Source of the DNA: Xanthobacter flavus
GTDB lineage: Bacteria; Pseudomonadota; Alphaproteobacteria; Rhizobiales; Xanthobacteraceae
DNA: 64,000 nucleotides
NCBI RefSeq assembly: GCF_017875275.1
Contig: NZ_JAGGML010000001.1
Span: 2,439,001-2,503,000, forward strand
Direction: 5' to 3'
The notes below the pieces were generated by a model. The model had not been told where the DNA came from. It did no database searches and was given only the letters and a program-made list of their open reading frames with translations. The translations under genes were made by a program, and so were the position numbers. Below, piece by piece: positions 13,877 through 22,719 of this stretch; within the stretch, counting starts at the first letter, position 1; every line of letters begins with the position of its first letter.

Positions 13877-14179
13877 TCAGTCGTGGCTCTGCAGACCGTC
13901 GTGGACCTCGAACACCACGTTGCCCTCCCGCCAGGCGAACGGGGCGCTGGAATCCTGCACCTTGATGTCGCTCTGGGGAATGAGCTTGTCGCAGAGCATC
14001 ACCAGGATGTCTTCGAGGGGCGCGCTGGTGTCGTTCTCCTCGGTCATGCGGTCGATGGAAATTTCGCCGCCCTCCACGCCACCATCCTCGATATGAACGA
14101 TGAAGATCTCTTCGTGGCCATGGATGCCATGGGCGGTGACGCGAAAGGTCTCTCCCTGATACTCAAATTCCCGGACCAT
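13877..14179 (-). CDS. Uncharacterised 100-residue protein
   Basis: I do not recognise this protein. It is acidic and hydrophilic, with VREFEYQGETFRVTAHG, HGHEEIFIVHIEDGG, a middle IDRMTEENDTSAPLEDILVMLCDKLIP and a C-terminal FAWREGNVVFEVHDGLQSHD. It has one cysteine, no signal peptide and no membrane segment, so it should be cytoplasmic. The frame is supported by normal codon use and by a GAGAAACG-type ribosome site ahead of the ATG. It is a single gene between a plus-strand terminator and the esterase gene, with a 160-bp relatively AT-rich region upstream. Confidence 0.65.
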   Translation of the reverse strand: MVREFEYQGETFRVTAHGIHGHEEIFIVHIEDGGVEGGEISIDRMTEENDTSAPLEDILVMLCDKLIPQSDIKVQDSSAPFAWREGNVVFEVHDGLQSHD

Positions 14180-14342
14180 TATCGTTTCTCACTGCTGTCA
14201 TTGAAAAATACGCTGGGACGCAACTGGACTGGCGGGGCAGACCCGCTGAAAAGCGGCGAAATCTAGATGGGTGATCGCGAAATAGTCAAGTGTTGCGCGG
14301 TCAGGAAAATATCGCCCGATAATTGAGCAGATTCCTTCGGTG

Positions 14343-15068
14343 CTACTGCGCCTTCGCCTCCCGCGCACGCGCCACCAATTGCTCCGCCGTGGGCAGGATG
14401 CCGGAGACAATGCGGTCGACGCCTTCGGGAGTTGGGTGGAGCCCGTCCGGCAGGTTCAGCGCGCGGTCGCCAGCAACGCCTTCCAGGAAGAAGGGATAGA
14501 GCAGCACGCCCTCGGCGGCGGCGATGTCCGGGAATATCCTGTCGAACGCCTCGCGATAGGGCTGGCCCATGTTGGGCGCGGCCTTCATGCCGGCGAGGAG
14601 CACGGTGATGCCGCGCTTGCGCAGCCGCTGGACGATCTCGGTGAGCGCCTTGCGCGTCACCGCCGGGTCGAGCCCGCGCAGCATGTCGTTGGCGCCGAGT
14701 TCGACGATCACTGCGTTCGTGCCCTGCGGCACCGACCAGTCGAGGCGGGCGAGGCCCTGGCTCGCCGTCTCGCCGGAGACGCCGGCATTCTCCACCTTCA
14801 CGTCCAGCCCCTTCGCCCTGAGCGCGGCTTCGAGGCGGGCGGGGAATGCGGCGGAGCGCGCGATGCCATAGCCGGCCGTCAGGCTGTCCCCGAAGGCGAC
14901 GATGCGCAGGGTCGCCGCCTCCGCCCCTGACGCGAACGTGAAGACGAGGAAAGCGGCGATCAGCCCCGCCACCGCCTTAAATGCCCGTTCCCATGACGCA
15001 CCCGGCAGGTGCTTCCTTCGTTCCTGCCCGACCCAACGCAGCTCCGGACGCACGGCAAACCCACGCAT
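14343..15068 (-). CDS. TesA-type arylesterase / multifunctional acyl-CoA thioesterase I (GDSL family)
   Basis: This SGNH/GDSL hydrolase has block I FGDSLTAGYG (Ser about residue 62), block III VELGANDMLRG and the catalytic Asp-His pair in LPDGLHPTPEG. A hydrophobic export segment at about residues 29-52 (FKAVAGLIAAFLVFTFASGAEAA) follows a 28-residue basic N-terminal stretch, which is longer than usual. Family members hydrolyse aryl esters, acyl-CoA and lysophospholipids in the periplasm. The only in-frame ATG upstream of the signal segment is at 15068. That start shares bases with the divergent ABC gene's ATG in the tetramer CATG. Head-to-head pairing with a LolD/FtsX-like exporter is common in Proteobacteria. 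Confidence 0.88.
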   Translation of the reverse strand: MRGFAVRPELRWVGQERRKHLPGASWERAFKAVAGLIAAFLVFTFASGAEAATLRIVAFGDSLTAGYGIARSAAFPARLEAALRAKGLDVKVENAGVSGETASQGLARLDWSVPQGTNAVIVELGANDMLRGLDPAVTRKALTEIVQRLRKRGITVLLAGMKAAPNMGQPYREAFDRIFPDIAAAEGVLLYPFFLEGVAGDRALNLPDGLHPTPEGVDRIVSGILPTAEQLVARAREAKAQ

Positions 15069-15786
15069 GGATGATATTTCCTCTCCGCTTCGCACCATCG
15101 CGCTGAAGCATGTGGACCTTTCCCTCGGGGCGGGGGCGGCCCGGGTTCATGTCCTGAAGGACATCTCTGTCGAGATCGGGGCAGGCGAGGCCGTGGGCCT
15201 CGTCGGTCCGTCCGGCTCCGGCAAATCGACGCTGCTCATGGTGATGGCCGGGCTGGAACGGGTGGATGCGGGGCAGGTGAGCGTCGCCGGCACGGACATC
15301 ACCCGCCTCGGCGAGGACCGGCTGGCGCGCTTCCGTGGCCGGCATGTGGGCATTGTCTTCCAGTCCTTCCACCTCATCCCCACCATGACCGCGCTGGAAA
15401 ACGTGGCGGTGCCGCTGGAACTCGCGGGCCGCGCCGACGCCTTCGAGCGCGCCCGGCAGGAGCTGGCCAACGTGGGCCTCGCCGACCGGGCACAGCATTA
15501 TCCGGGCCAGCTTTCCGGTGGCGAGCAGCAGCGCGTGGCGCTGGCCCGCGCGCTTGCGCCGGAGCCGCCCATTCTCGTGGCGGACGAGCCCACCGGCAAT
15601 CTGGACGAGGCCACCGGCCGGCAGGTGATGGACCTCATCTTCTCCGTCCACCGCGCGCGCGGCACGACGCTGGTGCTCGTCACCCACGATGCAGCGCTCG
15701 CCCGCCGGTGCAGCCGGGTGCTGCGCCTGCGCTCGGGGGTGATCGAGGAGGATACGAAGATGGCTCTTGAGGTGGCCGCCCGATGA
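15067..15786 (+). CDS. ABC transporter ATP-binding protein (LolD/MacB type)
   Basis: The 239-residue ATPase has Walker [10 protein letters not shown], the signature LSGGEQQR, Walker [11 protein letters not shown] and the H-loop VTHD. This is the subgroup that works with FtsX-fold permeases in extracting lipoproteins, peptides or other envelope molecules rather than pumping across the membrane. The next gene, which overlaps it by 4 bp, is exactly such a permease. I used the ATG at 15067; the frame stays open upstream to 14902 but that part has no homology and lies over the divergent esterase gene. The substrate is unknown. Confidence 0.9.
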   Translation: MDDISSPLRTIALKHVDLSLGAGAARVHVLKDISVEIGAGEAVGLVGPSGSGKSTLLMVMAGLERVDAGQVSVAGTDITRLGEDRLARFRGRHVGIVFQSFHLIPTMTALENVAVPLELAGRADAFERARQELANVGLADRAQHYPGQLSGGEQQRVALARALAPEPPILVADEPTGNLDEATGRQVMDLIFSVHRARGTTLVLVTHDAALARRCSRVLRLRSGVIEEDTKMALEVAAR

Positions 15787-18329
15787 GCCTTTCCTCCTCG
15801 CGGCTTCCCGTGCCGCTGCGCCTCGCTCTCCGGGAGCTGCGCGGGGCGCGGCGCGGCTTCGGCATCTTCCTCGGCTGCCTGGTGCTGGGCGTCGCCGCCA
15901 TCGCCGGCATCGGCTCCTTCGCCGGCGCGCTCACCCAGGGGCTGGAGCGGGAGGGCCGCGCCATCCTCGGCGGTGACGCCGGCTTCAGCGTCGTGCAGCG
16001 GGAGATGACGGACGAGGAGCGCGCCAGCCTCGACCGCCACGGCACGCTGGGCTCCGTTGCCCTGCTGCGCGCCATGGCCAGGACCGAGGCGGGCGATGCC
16101 ACCCTCGCCGAACTCAAGGCCGTCGACGGCACCTATCCTCTCGTCGGCACGGTCGGGCTCGATCCGCCCCTGTCCGTGGCCGACGCCCTGCGGGAGAACG
16201 GCGGCGTGTACGGCGCCGTCGCCGATCCCGTCCTGCTGGGCCGGCTGGGGTTGAAGGTCGGCGAGCGCATCCGCGTGGGCGATGCCACGTTCGAGGTCCG
16301 CGCCGCGCTCACGAGCGAGCCGGACAAGCTGTCCTCCGGTGTCGGCCTCGGTGCCCGCCTCCTCATCTCCCAGGCGGCGCTGCCGGCCACGGGCCTCATC
16401 CAGCCCGGCAGCCTCGTGCGCTGGAGCTATCGCCTGCTGCTGGATGATGCTTCGCCGCAAGAGCTCAAGGCGGTGATGGAGGAGGTGCGCGAGCCCATGG
16501 GCCGCGCCGGCTTCGAGGTGCGCACCCGCGACGGCGCGACGCCTCAGCTTGCCCGCAATGTCGGGCGCATCAGCCAGTTCCTCACCCTTGTGGCGCTCAC
16601 CGCGCTGCTGGTGGGCGGGGTGGGCGTCGCCAATGCGGTGTCGAGCCATCTCGCCGGCAAGCTGGAGGTGATCGCCACCCTCAAGGCCGTGGGCGCGACG
16701 CGCCGCGACGTGTTTCTGACCTATGGGGCGGAGATCGGCCTCATCGCCGCTTGCGGCATCGTGCTCGGCCTGATGCTGGGCGCGGCGCTGCCCTTCGGCG
16801 CCGCCGCCGCCATCGGCGCGCTGGTGCCGTTCCCGCTGAACCCGACCCTCGACGGGGCGGCGCTGATGCGGGCGGCGCTCTATGGGCTGCTGGTGGCGGG
16901 CGTGTTCTCGGTCATCCCGCTGGCGCGGGCGCAGGAGGCGCGGGTCTCGGCGCTGTTCAGGGATGGCATCGGCGAGATGCGGCGGCGCATCGCGCTGCCC
17001 TATCTGCTGCTGGTCGGCGGCCTCGGAGCGGCGCTCGTGGTGCTCGCCCTTCTCACCTCCGACGACAAAAGGGCCGCCGCCATCTTCCTCGCCGCCGCCG
17101 CCGCCGTGTTCGTCCTGCTGCGTCTGGTCGCCTCCGGCCTGATGGCTCTGGCCCGGCGGGCGCCGCGCCCGCGCGGGGCGGCGGCGCGCCTCGCTCTCGG
17201 CAACATCCACCGGCCGGGCGCGCTGACGCCGTCGGTGGTGCTCTCGCTCGGGCTTGGGCTGTCGCTGCTGGTGGGCATCTCGCTGATCGACGCCAGCCTC
17301 AACCGCGAGCTGAACGGTCCCGTGCGCGAGAGCGCGCCCAGCTTCTTCTTCGTGGACGTGCCCAACAGCGAGGAGGCGGACTTCCGCGCCTTCCTCGCCG
17401 AACAGGCACCGGGGGCGGTGGTGAAGTCGGTGCCCATGCTGCGCGGCCGCATCACCCATGTGAAGGACACGCCCGCCGAGGAGGTGAAGCCGCGTCCCGA
17501 CGCCGCCTGGGTTCTGCAAAGCGACCGCGGCATCTCCTCGTCTGCCGCGGTTCCCGACGGCTCCACCGTGGTCGCCGGCCGGTGGTGGACGGGCGAGGAA
17601 ACCGAGCCCCTCGTCTCCTTCGACAGCGAGCTCGCCGCAGGCCTCGGGCTCGCGCTCGGGGACACGGTGACGGTGAGCGTGCTCGGTCGCAGCGTCACCG
17701 CCCGCATCGCCAATCTGCGGCAGGTGAAGTGGGAGCGGCTCGGCATCAATTTCGTCATGGTGTTCTCGCCCGCGACCTTCGCCGGCGCGCCCTATACGGT
17801 GCTGGCGACCCTCGCCTTTCCCGATGGGGGCGACACGGCGCGGGAGATCGCGCTGCTCAAAGCCATGGCCGCGCGCTTTCCCGCCATCACCACCGTGCGG
17901 GTGAAAGAGACGCTGGAGGAGGCGCAGAAGATGCTGGACAACCTCTCCCTCGGCATCCGCGCGGCGAGCCTCGTCACGCTCATCACGTCGGTGCTCGTTC
18001 TGGCGGGTGCGCTCGCCGCCGGGCGGGAGCGGCGGATCTATGATGCGGTGATCCTCAAGACCCTGGGCGCCACCCGTGGGCGGCTGACCCTCGCCTATGG
18101 CCTCGAGTACGCCGGGCTCGGCTTCGCCACCGCCGTCGTCGCGACCGCGGCGGGAACGGCGGCGGCCTGGGGCGTGGTCACGCAGGTGATGGAAATCCCC
18201 TTCACCTTCGCGCCGCTTGCCGCCTTCGGCGCGGTGGGGGCGGCGCTGGCCGTGACGCTGGTGGTGGGGCTGCTGGGCACGCTCAAGGCCCTCTCGGCAC
18301 CGCCGGCCCGGGTGTTGAGGCACCTTTAG
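15783..18329 (+). CDS. FtsX-like permease of ABC exporter
   Basis: This is an 848-residue integral membrane protein with two FtsX domains. An N-terminal helix (GFGIFLGCLVLGVAAIAGIGSFAGAL) is followed by a large periplasmic region, then a first three-helix FtsX block with the characteristic LEVIATLKAVGATRRDVFLTY. After a second periplasmic region comes a second block with RRIYDAVILKTLGATRGRLTLAYGLEY. This is the YbbP-like arrangement that partners YbbA-type ATPases and sits beside TesA in many Proteobacteria, as here. It overlaps the ATPase gene (ATGA). The substrate is unknown; an envelope lipid or lipoprotein role is inference. Confidence 0.9.
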   Translation: MSLSSSRLPVPLRLALRELRGARRGFGIFLGCLVLGVAAIAGIGSFAGALTQGLEREGRAILGGDAGFSVVQREMTDEERASLDRHGTLGSVALLRAMARTEAGDATLAELKAVDGTYPLVGTVGLDPPLSVADALRENGGVYGAVADPVLLGRLGLKVGERIRVGDATFEVRAALTSEPDKLSSGVGLGARLLISQAALPATGLIQPGSLVRWSYRLLLDDASPQELKAVMEEVREPMGRAGFEVRTRDGATPQLARNVGRISQFLTLVALTALLVGGVGVANAVSSHLAGKLEVIATLKAVGATRRDVFLTYGAEIGLIAACGIVLGLMLGAALPFGAAAAIGALVPFPLNPTLDGAALMRAALYGLLVAGVFSVIPLARAQEARVSALFRDGIGEMRRRIALPYLLLVGGLGAALVVLALLTSDDKRAAAIFLAAAAAVFVLLRLVASGLMALARRAPRPRGAAARLALGNIHRPGALTPSVVLSLGLGLSLLVGISLIDASLNRELNGPVRESAPSFFFVDVPNSEEADFRAFLAEQAPGAVVKSVPMLRGRITHVKDTPAEEVKPRPDAAWVLQSDRGISSSAAVPDGSTVVAGRWWTGEETEPLVSFDSELAAGLGLALGDTVTVSVLGRSVTARIANLRQVKWERLGINFVMVFSPATFAGAPYTVLATLAFPDGGDTAREIALLKAMAARFPAITTVRVKETLEEAQKMLDNLSLGIRAASLVTLITSVLVLAGALAAGRERRIYDAVILKTLGATRGRLTLAYGLEYAGLGFATAVVATAAGTAAAWGVVTQVMEIPFTFAPLAAFGAVGAALAVTLVVGLLGTLKALSAPPARVLRHL

Positions 18330-18519
18330 CGAAGTATTTGACGTGATGAGTTCTTCGCCGGCTCCACGAAATCTTTACCCCCGCCCGCGAAGGAATGGTA
18401 CCAAAATGGCACCGTGACCACGCCCCGCGAATCGGCGCGGCACCGGATGAGCATCGCGTCCGGCACGATCCCGGACAGACCGGCCGGCACTCCGCCGGAC
18501 CGCACAGGGAGCAAACGAC
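18330..18519. promoter_or_regulatory. Promoter region ahead of the LTXXQ gene with a small dyad
   Basis: The 190-bp gap contains the dyad GGTACCAAAATGGCACC at about 18398-18414 (arms GGTACC/GGCACC differing at one position, 5-bp spacer). It could be an operator for the LTXXQ/GCG_CRPN genes, but no regulator is adjacent. I saw no terminator for the permease gene. Confidence 0.25.
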
Positions 18520-19020
18520 ATGCGCTCTTTCCGTCAGTTCGCCCTCGCCTCGGCGACCGCCGTCGCCCTCGGCACGGTGTTCGCGAGCGGCATCGCGGCC
18601 GCCCAGCCGGCGCCCGCCGCTCCCCCCGACGCCGCGCCCTACACCGCCGAAGACGCGGCGGCCGTGCTGGACGCCCGCTTGGCCGCGCTGAAGACCGTGC
18701 TGCGTCTGACCCCCGACCAGGAGAAGCTCTGGCCGCCGGTGGAAGCCTCCATCCGCGACGCGGTGAAGGGCGCCATCGAGCGCCGCGAAAAGCGCCTCTC
18801 CGCGCCGCCTCCGGCCACCGTGCTCGACGTGCTCGCCAACGTGGCCGCCGCCGAGCAGGCGCGCGGCAAGGCGCTGGCGAGCTTTGTCGAGGCGGCCAAG
18901 CCCTTCGTGGCCTCGCTGACCCCCGCCCAGCGCAACCGCATCCCCACCTTCCTCGGGGTGCATGACAACGGCCAGCAGCCCAACACCTCCGAGCTGTGGA
19001 TCTTCGAGGAGGAGGAATGA
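18520..19020 (+). CDS. LTXXQ-motif (Spy/CpxP-like) periplasmic protein
   Basis: The 166-residue protein has a signal peptide (MRSFRQFALASATAVALGTVFASGIAAAQ) and a helical mature part with two LTxxQ motifs: LRLTPDQEKLWPPVEASI near residue 65 and SLTPAQRNRIP near 137. The spacing and the LWPPVE sequence mark the alphaproteobacterial LTXXQ family related to Spy/CpxP, which bind unfolded proteins or sense envelope stress. Its stop codon overlaps the start of the next gene, suggesting coupled expression with a small secreted cysteine protein. The specific function is unknown. Confidence 0.82.
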   Translation: MRSFRQFALASATAVALGTVFASGIAAAQPAPAAPPDAAPYTAEDAAAVLDARLAALKTVLRLTPDQEKLWPPVEASIRDAVKGAIERREKRLSAPPPATVLDVLANVAAAEQARGKALASFVEAAKPFVASLTPAQRNRIPTFLGVHDNGQQPNTSELWIFEEEE

Positions 19021-19331
19021 TGCGCGCGCTGACCCTTCTCGCCCTTGTCGCGCCGGCGCTCGGCGCGCTGGCCGCGCCTGCCGCCGCCTTCCCGGCGCCG
19101 CGGGCCCTTGATGTCGCGACCGTGCAGACCGTCGCCGGCGGCTGCGGCATCGGCTTCCATCGTGGTCCGTGGGGCGGCTGCCGTCCCAACGGCGCCGTCT
19201 ATGTGGCCCCGGGCGCGGTTGTCGTGGCGCCGCGTCCGGTCGTGGTCGCGCCGGCTCCGGTGGTGGTGGCGCCCGTGCCGCGCTGCTGGTGGCGGGCGGG
19301 GCCCTACGGCGCTGTGCGCGTTTGCAACTGA
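19017..19331 (+). CDS. GCG_CRPN family small secreted protein (copy 1)
   Basis: The 104-residue protein has a signal peptide ending near PAAAFPAP, then the conserved block TVAGGCGIGFHRGPWGGCRPN, which gives the family its name. A valine/proline/alanine repeat (VVVAPxPVVVAP type) and a C-terminal PRCWWRAGPYGAVRVCN follow. The four cysteines fall into two pairs (GCG/GGC and CWW/VC), which could form disulphides or bind metal in the periplasm. The start overlaps the LTXXQ stop (ATGA); an ATG three bases later has better spacing to the GAGGAGGA site. The function of the family is not established. Confidence 0.8.
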   Translation: MMRALTLLALVAPALGALAAPAAAFPAPRALDVATVQTVAGGCGIGFHRGPWGGCRPNGAVYVAPGAVVVAPRPVVVAPAPVVVAPVPRCWWRAGPYGAVRVCN

Positions 19332-19440
19332 AGCGCCGCTGAAGCATTTTCCGGACGGCGGCCGGTCCGCCGTCCTGCCTCTCGCGTCAGGAAACGGCGG
19401 CGTCTTGCGCCGCCCCGCTCTCGGCATTTGGAGAGTCTTC

Positions 19441-19695
19441 ATGCGCAAACAGATCCTGATCGCCGCTGCCGCCGCCGGCTTCCTCGGGCTCGGCATGGGT
19501 GCGGCCGCCGCCTTCCCGGCGCCGCAGCCCCTCGACCGGCTCGGGACAGTCCAGACGGTCGCCGGCGGATGCGGCATCGGCTGGCATCGCGGCCCCTGGG
19601 GCGGCTGCCGCCCCAACTATTGGCGCCCCTATTGGGGGCCGCGCTACTGCTGGTGGCGCCCCGGCCCGTGGGGTCCGGTGCGCGTCTGCCGGTGA
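19441..19695 (+). CDS. GCG_CRPN family small secreted protein (copy 2)
   Basis: This 84-residue paralogue of the preceding gene has the signal peptide MRKQILIAAAAAGFLGLGMGAAAAF, the same block TVAGGCGIGWHRGPWGGCRPN, then a Trp/Tyr/Pro-rich linker (YWRPYWGPRYCWWRPGPWG) and the C-terminal VRVCR. It lacks the Val-Pro repeat of copy 1. The two genes are 109 bp apart, so this one may also have its own promoter. The tandem arrangement with matching ends indicates gene duplication followed by divergence of the middle. Confidence 0.78.
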   Translation: MRKQILIAAAAAGFLGLGMGAAAAFPAPQPLDRLGTVQTVAGGCGIGWHRGPWGGCRPNYWRPYWGPRYCWWRPGPWGPVRVCR

Positions 19696-19824
19696 GGCCA
19701 GCCCCTCGCTGACGCAGGAGCAGGTGCGCCTCTGCCGGTCCGCTGCGACCACAGGACGGGCGCCGCACGCTTGATCGGGCGGCTCTGCCGTGCAAGCACG
19801 GAGAAAACGGCAGGGGGCGCCATC

Positions 19825-21168
19825 ATGACAAAAGGCGAGGCGGATCTCGTCATCGGCGAAGGGCGGGCGCTGAGCGCCCACCCGCTGCGCGCGGCTGTCC
19901 TCAGGGAGCTGCATGCGCGGCCCTTCGTGCCGGTCTCGGCGCCGCGCCGCATGCTGCATGCGGCCTTCCTGCTGGATGCCGCGGGCGCCCAGGCCGATCG
20001 CGCCGCGCTCGCCGCCCTGTGCGTCGCGCGCGGACTTCCGGCCCCGGCACCGGGGGCGAAGTATCACCATGTCTCCTTCGGCGGCGCCGAGCTGCGCTGG
20101 GAGAGCCATGCCGAATTCTGCACCTACACCTGGGACCTGCCATCCGTTGACCTTCAGCCCGGTGCGCTGCCGTTCCAGCCGCCAGCGGTGACGCTGGCCA
20201 GCCCCTTTGGCGAGCTGGCGCAGCCCGGCCCGCTGCTGGTGGCCGTGGACCTCCACCTCCTGCGCGACACCGCCGAGGACTTCTTCCTCGAGAAAGTATT
20301 CGACCGATCGAGCCTCGCACGGTCCGACGTGAACGACGGCTTCGCCGAGATCGCCACCGACTTCGTGGCCGATCCGTCCGGGTTCGTCCGCATCCTGGTG
20401 CGCGACCGTGGCCTCGGCGCCGATGCGTGCGGCGCATTGGTGCAGCGGGTGCTGGAGATCGAGACCTACCGCACGCTCGCCCTTCTCGGCCTGCCGGAGG
20501 CGCAGCGCCTCGCCCCCGAGGTGGCGCGGATCGAGCAGCGACTGGCCGGCTCCGCCACCGAGATGATGTCTGCCAAGGGCCTCAGCGACAACAACCGCCT
20601 GCTGGATGAGCTGGTGGCGCTCGCGGCCGAGCTTGAGGCGGGGGCCACCGCCTCGCTGTTTCGGTTCGGCGCCAGCCGCGCCTACATGGAGATCGTGCGC
20701 CTGCGCCTCGCCACCATCCGCGAGATGTCGGTGCCGGGCTTTCCCACCTGGCAGCAATTCCTCGACCGCCGCATGGCGCCGGCCATGCGCACCTGCTTCA
20801 CGCTGGAGGAGCGGCAGGAGAAGATCGCCCAGAAGCTCGCCAATGCCGCCGACCTGCTGCGCACCCGCGTGGACGTGGAGCTGGAGCAGCAGAATCGCGA
20901 CCTGCTGACCTCGATGAACGAGCGCACCCGCCTTCAGCTGCGCCTTCAGCGCACGGTCGAGGGCCTGTCCGTCGCGGCGATTTCCTATTATGTCGTCAGC
21001 CTCGTGCACCATCTCGCCGAAGGCATCCACGAGAGCGGTGTCGACGTGAAGACGCTGGGCATCCACCTCGACGTCGGGCTGGTGACGGCCGCCGCGGTGC
21101 CGCTGGCGCTGCTGGGTGTCTGGTCCGTGGTGCGGCGCATCCGCAGCGCACACGGCGACGAGGATTGA
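19825..21168 (+). CDS. DUF3422 family membrane-anchored protein
   Basis: The 447-residue protein opens with HPLRAAVLRELHARPFVPVSAPRRMLHAAFLL and contains YHHVSFGGAELRWESHAEFCTYTW and a helical central part. It ends with two hydrophobic segments (SVAAISYYVVSLVHHLAEG and VGLVTAAAVPLALLGVWSVV), the known plan of DUF3422. The C-terminal segments would anchor a mostly cytoplasmic protein. No activity has been assigned to the family as far as I know. I took the ATG at 19825, preceded by CAGGGGG, over an upstream TTG at 19771. It is the first gene of a plus-strand series that continues into the hydrolase genes. Confidence 0.85.
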   Translation: MTKGEADLVIGEGRALSAHPLRAAVLRELHARPFVPVSAPRRMLHAAFLLDAAGAQADRAALAALCVARGLPAPAPGAKYHHVSFGGAELRWESHAEFCTYTWDLPSVDLQPGALPFQPPAVTLASPFGELAQPGPLLVAVDLHLLRDTAEDFFLEKVFDRSSLARSDVNDGFAEIATDFVADPSGFVRILVRDRGLGADACGALVQRVLEIETYRTLALLGLPEAQRLAPEVARIEQRLAGSATEMMSAKGLSDNNRLLDELVALAAELEAGATASLFRFGASRAYMEIVRLRLATIREMSVPGFPTWQQFLDRRMAPAMRTCFTLEERQEKIAQKLANAADLLRTRVDVELEQQNRDLLTSMNERTRLQLRLQRTVEGLSVAAISYYVVSLVHHLAEGIHESGVDVKTLGIHLDVGLVTAAAVPLALLGVWSVVRRIRSAHGDED

Positions 21169-21201
21169 GCCACGGGGATTGAAAGGGTCAGGGGAGGGCC
21201 G

Positions 21202-22032
21202 ATGGACCACGAGGTCGAATACAACAACCGCGCCCGCGTGCCGGACCATCCCGCCATCTTCGAGCGCTGGGCGCACAGCTCGGCCGTCATGCGCGGCGCG
21301 GCCGTGGCGGCCGACCTCGGCGCGCCCTATGGCTCGGGGCCGCGGCAGATCCTCGACATCATCTGGCCCGGCACCGACCGGCAGGCGCCGGTGGTGCTGT
21401 TCATCCACGGCGGTTACTTCCAGTCCCTGCACCCGCGCGATTTCACCTTTGCCGCTGCCGGCTGCCTCGCCCACGGGGTGGCCATGGCGTTCGCCGGCTA
21501 CGACCTCGCGCCGCTGGTGCCGGTGGGCACCATCCTCGCCCAGGCGCGGGCGGCGGCCATCACCCTCTACCGCCTCGTCGGGCGTCCGCTGGTGGTGTGC
21601 GGCCACTCCGCCGGTGGCCATCTCGCGGCGGCACTCACCGCCACCTCCTGGCGCGAAATCGACGTGGACACGCCTGACGATCTTATCCCGTCGGGGCTCG
21701 GTATCTCGGGCGTCTATGAGCTGGAGCCGCTGATACCCACCTCCATCAACAAGGCGCTGCGCCTCGACGCGGAAGAGGCCCGCCGCCTCTCCCCGGCGTT
21801 CTGGCCGGTGCCTGCGGGACGCAGCTTCGATGCCTTCGTCGGCGGCGCGGAGAGCGCGGAATTCCTGCGTCAGGCCCATGACCTCGCCGCCAGCTGGCGT
21901 GCCGGGGGCGTGGCCGCGCAGGCCTTCGACGTGCCGGGCGCCAACCACTTCACCGTGGTGGACGCGCTCGCCGATCCCACCTCGCACATGGTGCGCCGGC
22001 TGGTGGAGATGGCCCGCGCCATCTCCCAGTGA
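21202..22032 (+). CDS. Alpha/beta hydrolase (esterase, kynurenine-formamidase-like)
   Basis: The 276-residue alpha/beta hydrolase has the oxyanion motif FIHGGYFQ (His about residue 69), the nucleophile elbow CGHSAGGH (Ser136) and a C-terminal catalytic histidine in GANHFTVVDAL. HGGY plus GHSAGG is the pattern of hormone-sensitive-lipase-like esterases and of bacterial kynurenine-formamidase-like hydrolases. No tryptophan-catabolism gene is adjacent, so the substrate is not fixed. A GGGGAGGG ribosome site precedes the ATG. The MBL gene follows after 31 bp. Confidence 0.85.
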   Translation: MDHEVEYNNRARVPDHPAIFERWAHSSAVMRGAAVAADLGAPYGSGPRQILDIIWPGTDRQAPVVLFIHGGYFQSLHPRDFTFAAAGCLAHGVAMAFAGYDLAPLVPVGTILAQARAAAITLYRLVGRPLVVCGHSAGGHLAAALTATSWREIDVDTPDDLIPSGLGISGVYELEPLIPTSINKALRLDAEEARRLSPAFWPVPAGRSFDAFVGGAESAEFLRQAHDLAASWRAGGVAAQAFDVPGANHFTVVDALADPTSHMVRRLVEMARAISQ

Positions 22033-22063
22033 CCGGCGGACGACACCTCAGAACGGACCTTTC

Positions 22064-22702
22064 ATGCAGCCCATCCAGATTGCCGTCGTGCCGGTGACGC
22101 CGTTCGAGCAGAACTGCTCCATCCTGTGGTGCACCAAGACCATGAAGGGCGCGGTGATCGACCCCGGCGGCGATCTCGACCGCATCCGCGCCGCCATCAC
22201 CGAGACCGGCGCGACGATTGAGAAGATCCTGCTCACCCACGGCCACGTAGACCACGCCGCCGGCGCCGCCGAACTGGCCGAGAGCCTCGGCGTGAAGGTG
22301 GAGGGCCCGGGCGCCGAGGACCAGTTCATCATCGACGACATTCCCCGCATGGCCCAGAAGTACGGCATCGAGGGCGCCCGGTCGGTGACGCCGGACCTCT
22401 ATCTGAACGAGGGCGACACGGTGACCGTCGGAGACGTGTCGCTCGAGGTGCTGCACGTGCCGGGGCATACGCCGGGCCACATGGTGTTCGTGCATCGCCC
22501 GGTGGGTCTCGCCATCGTCGGCGACACCCTGTTCCGCGGCTCGGTGGGGCGGACCGACTTCCCCTATGGCGATCCCGACCTGCTCATCAAGGGCATCAGG
22601 GAAAAGCTGCTGCCGCTCGGCGACACCATGGTCTGCCTGCCCGGTCATGGTCCTGTCACGAGCATCGGCGACGAAAAAGCCCACAATCCCTTCCTGCGCT
22701 GA
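22064..22702 (+). CDS. MBL-fold metallohydrolase (glyoxalase II/YcbL-like)
   Basis: The 212-residue metallo-beta-lactamase-fold protein has the metal motif LTHGHVDHAAG (His59, His61, Asp63, His64), then HVPGHTPGHMVF, GDTLFRGSVGRTDFPYG and the terminal PGHGPVTSIGDEKAHNPFL. The pattern GRTDxPxG plus GHGPxTxxGxE is that of small YcbL-type glyoxalase II-like enzymes, which hydrolyse thioesters such as S-lactoylglutathione. The start ATG follows the hydrolase stop by 31 bp. The reaction is inferred from family only. Confidence 0.86.
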   Translation: MQPIQIAVVPVTPFEQNCSILWCTKTMKGAVIDPGGDLDRIRAAITETGATIEKILLTHGHVDHAAGAAELAESLGVKVEGPGAEDQFIIDDIPRMAQKYGIEGARSVTPDLYLNEGDTVTVGDVSLEVLHVPGHTPGHMVFVHRPVGLAIVGDTLFRGSVGRTDFPYGDPDLLIKGIREKLLPLGDTMVCLPGHGPVTSIGDEKAHNPFLR

Positions 22703-22719
22703 TCCTCAGGAGCCCGCCC

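Noticed and set aside
15498-18323. Minus-strand frame of 941 codons opposite the FtsX-like permease
   Set aside because: Composition is Arg/His/Gln/Gly-rich and typical of an antisense shadow; the plus-strand protein has clear FtsX features.
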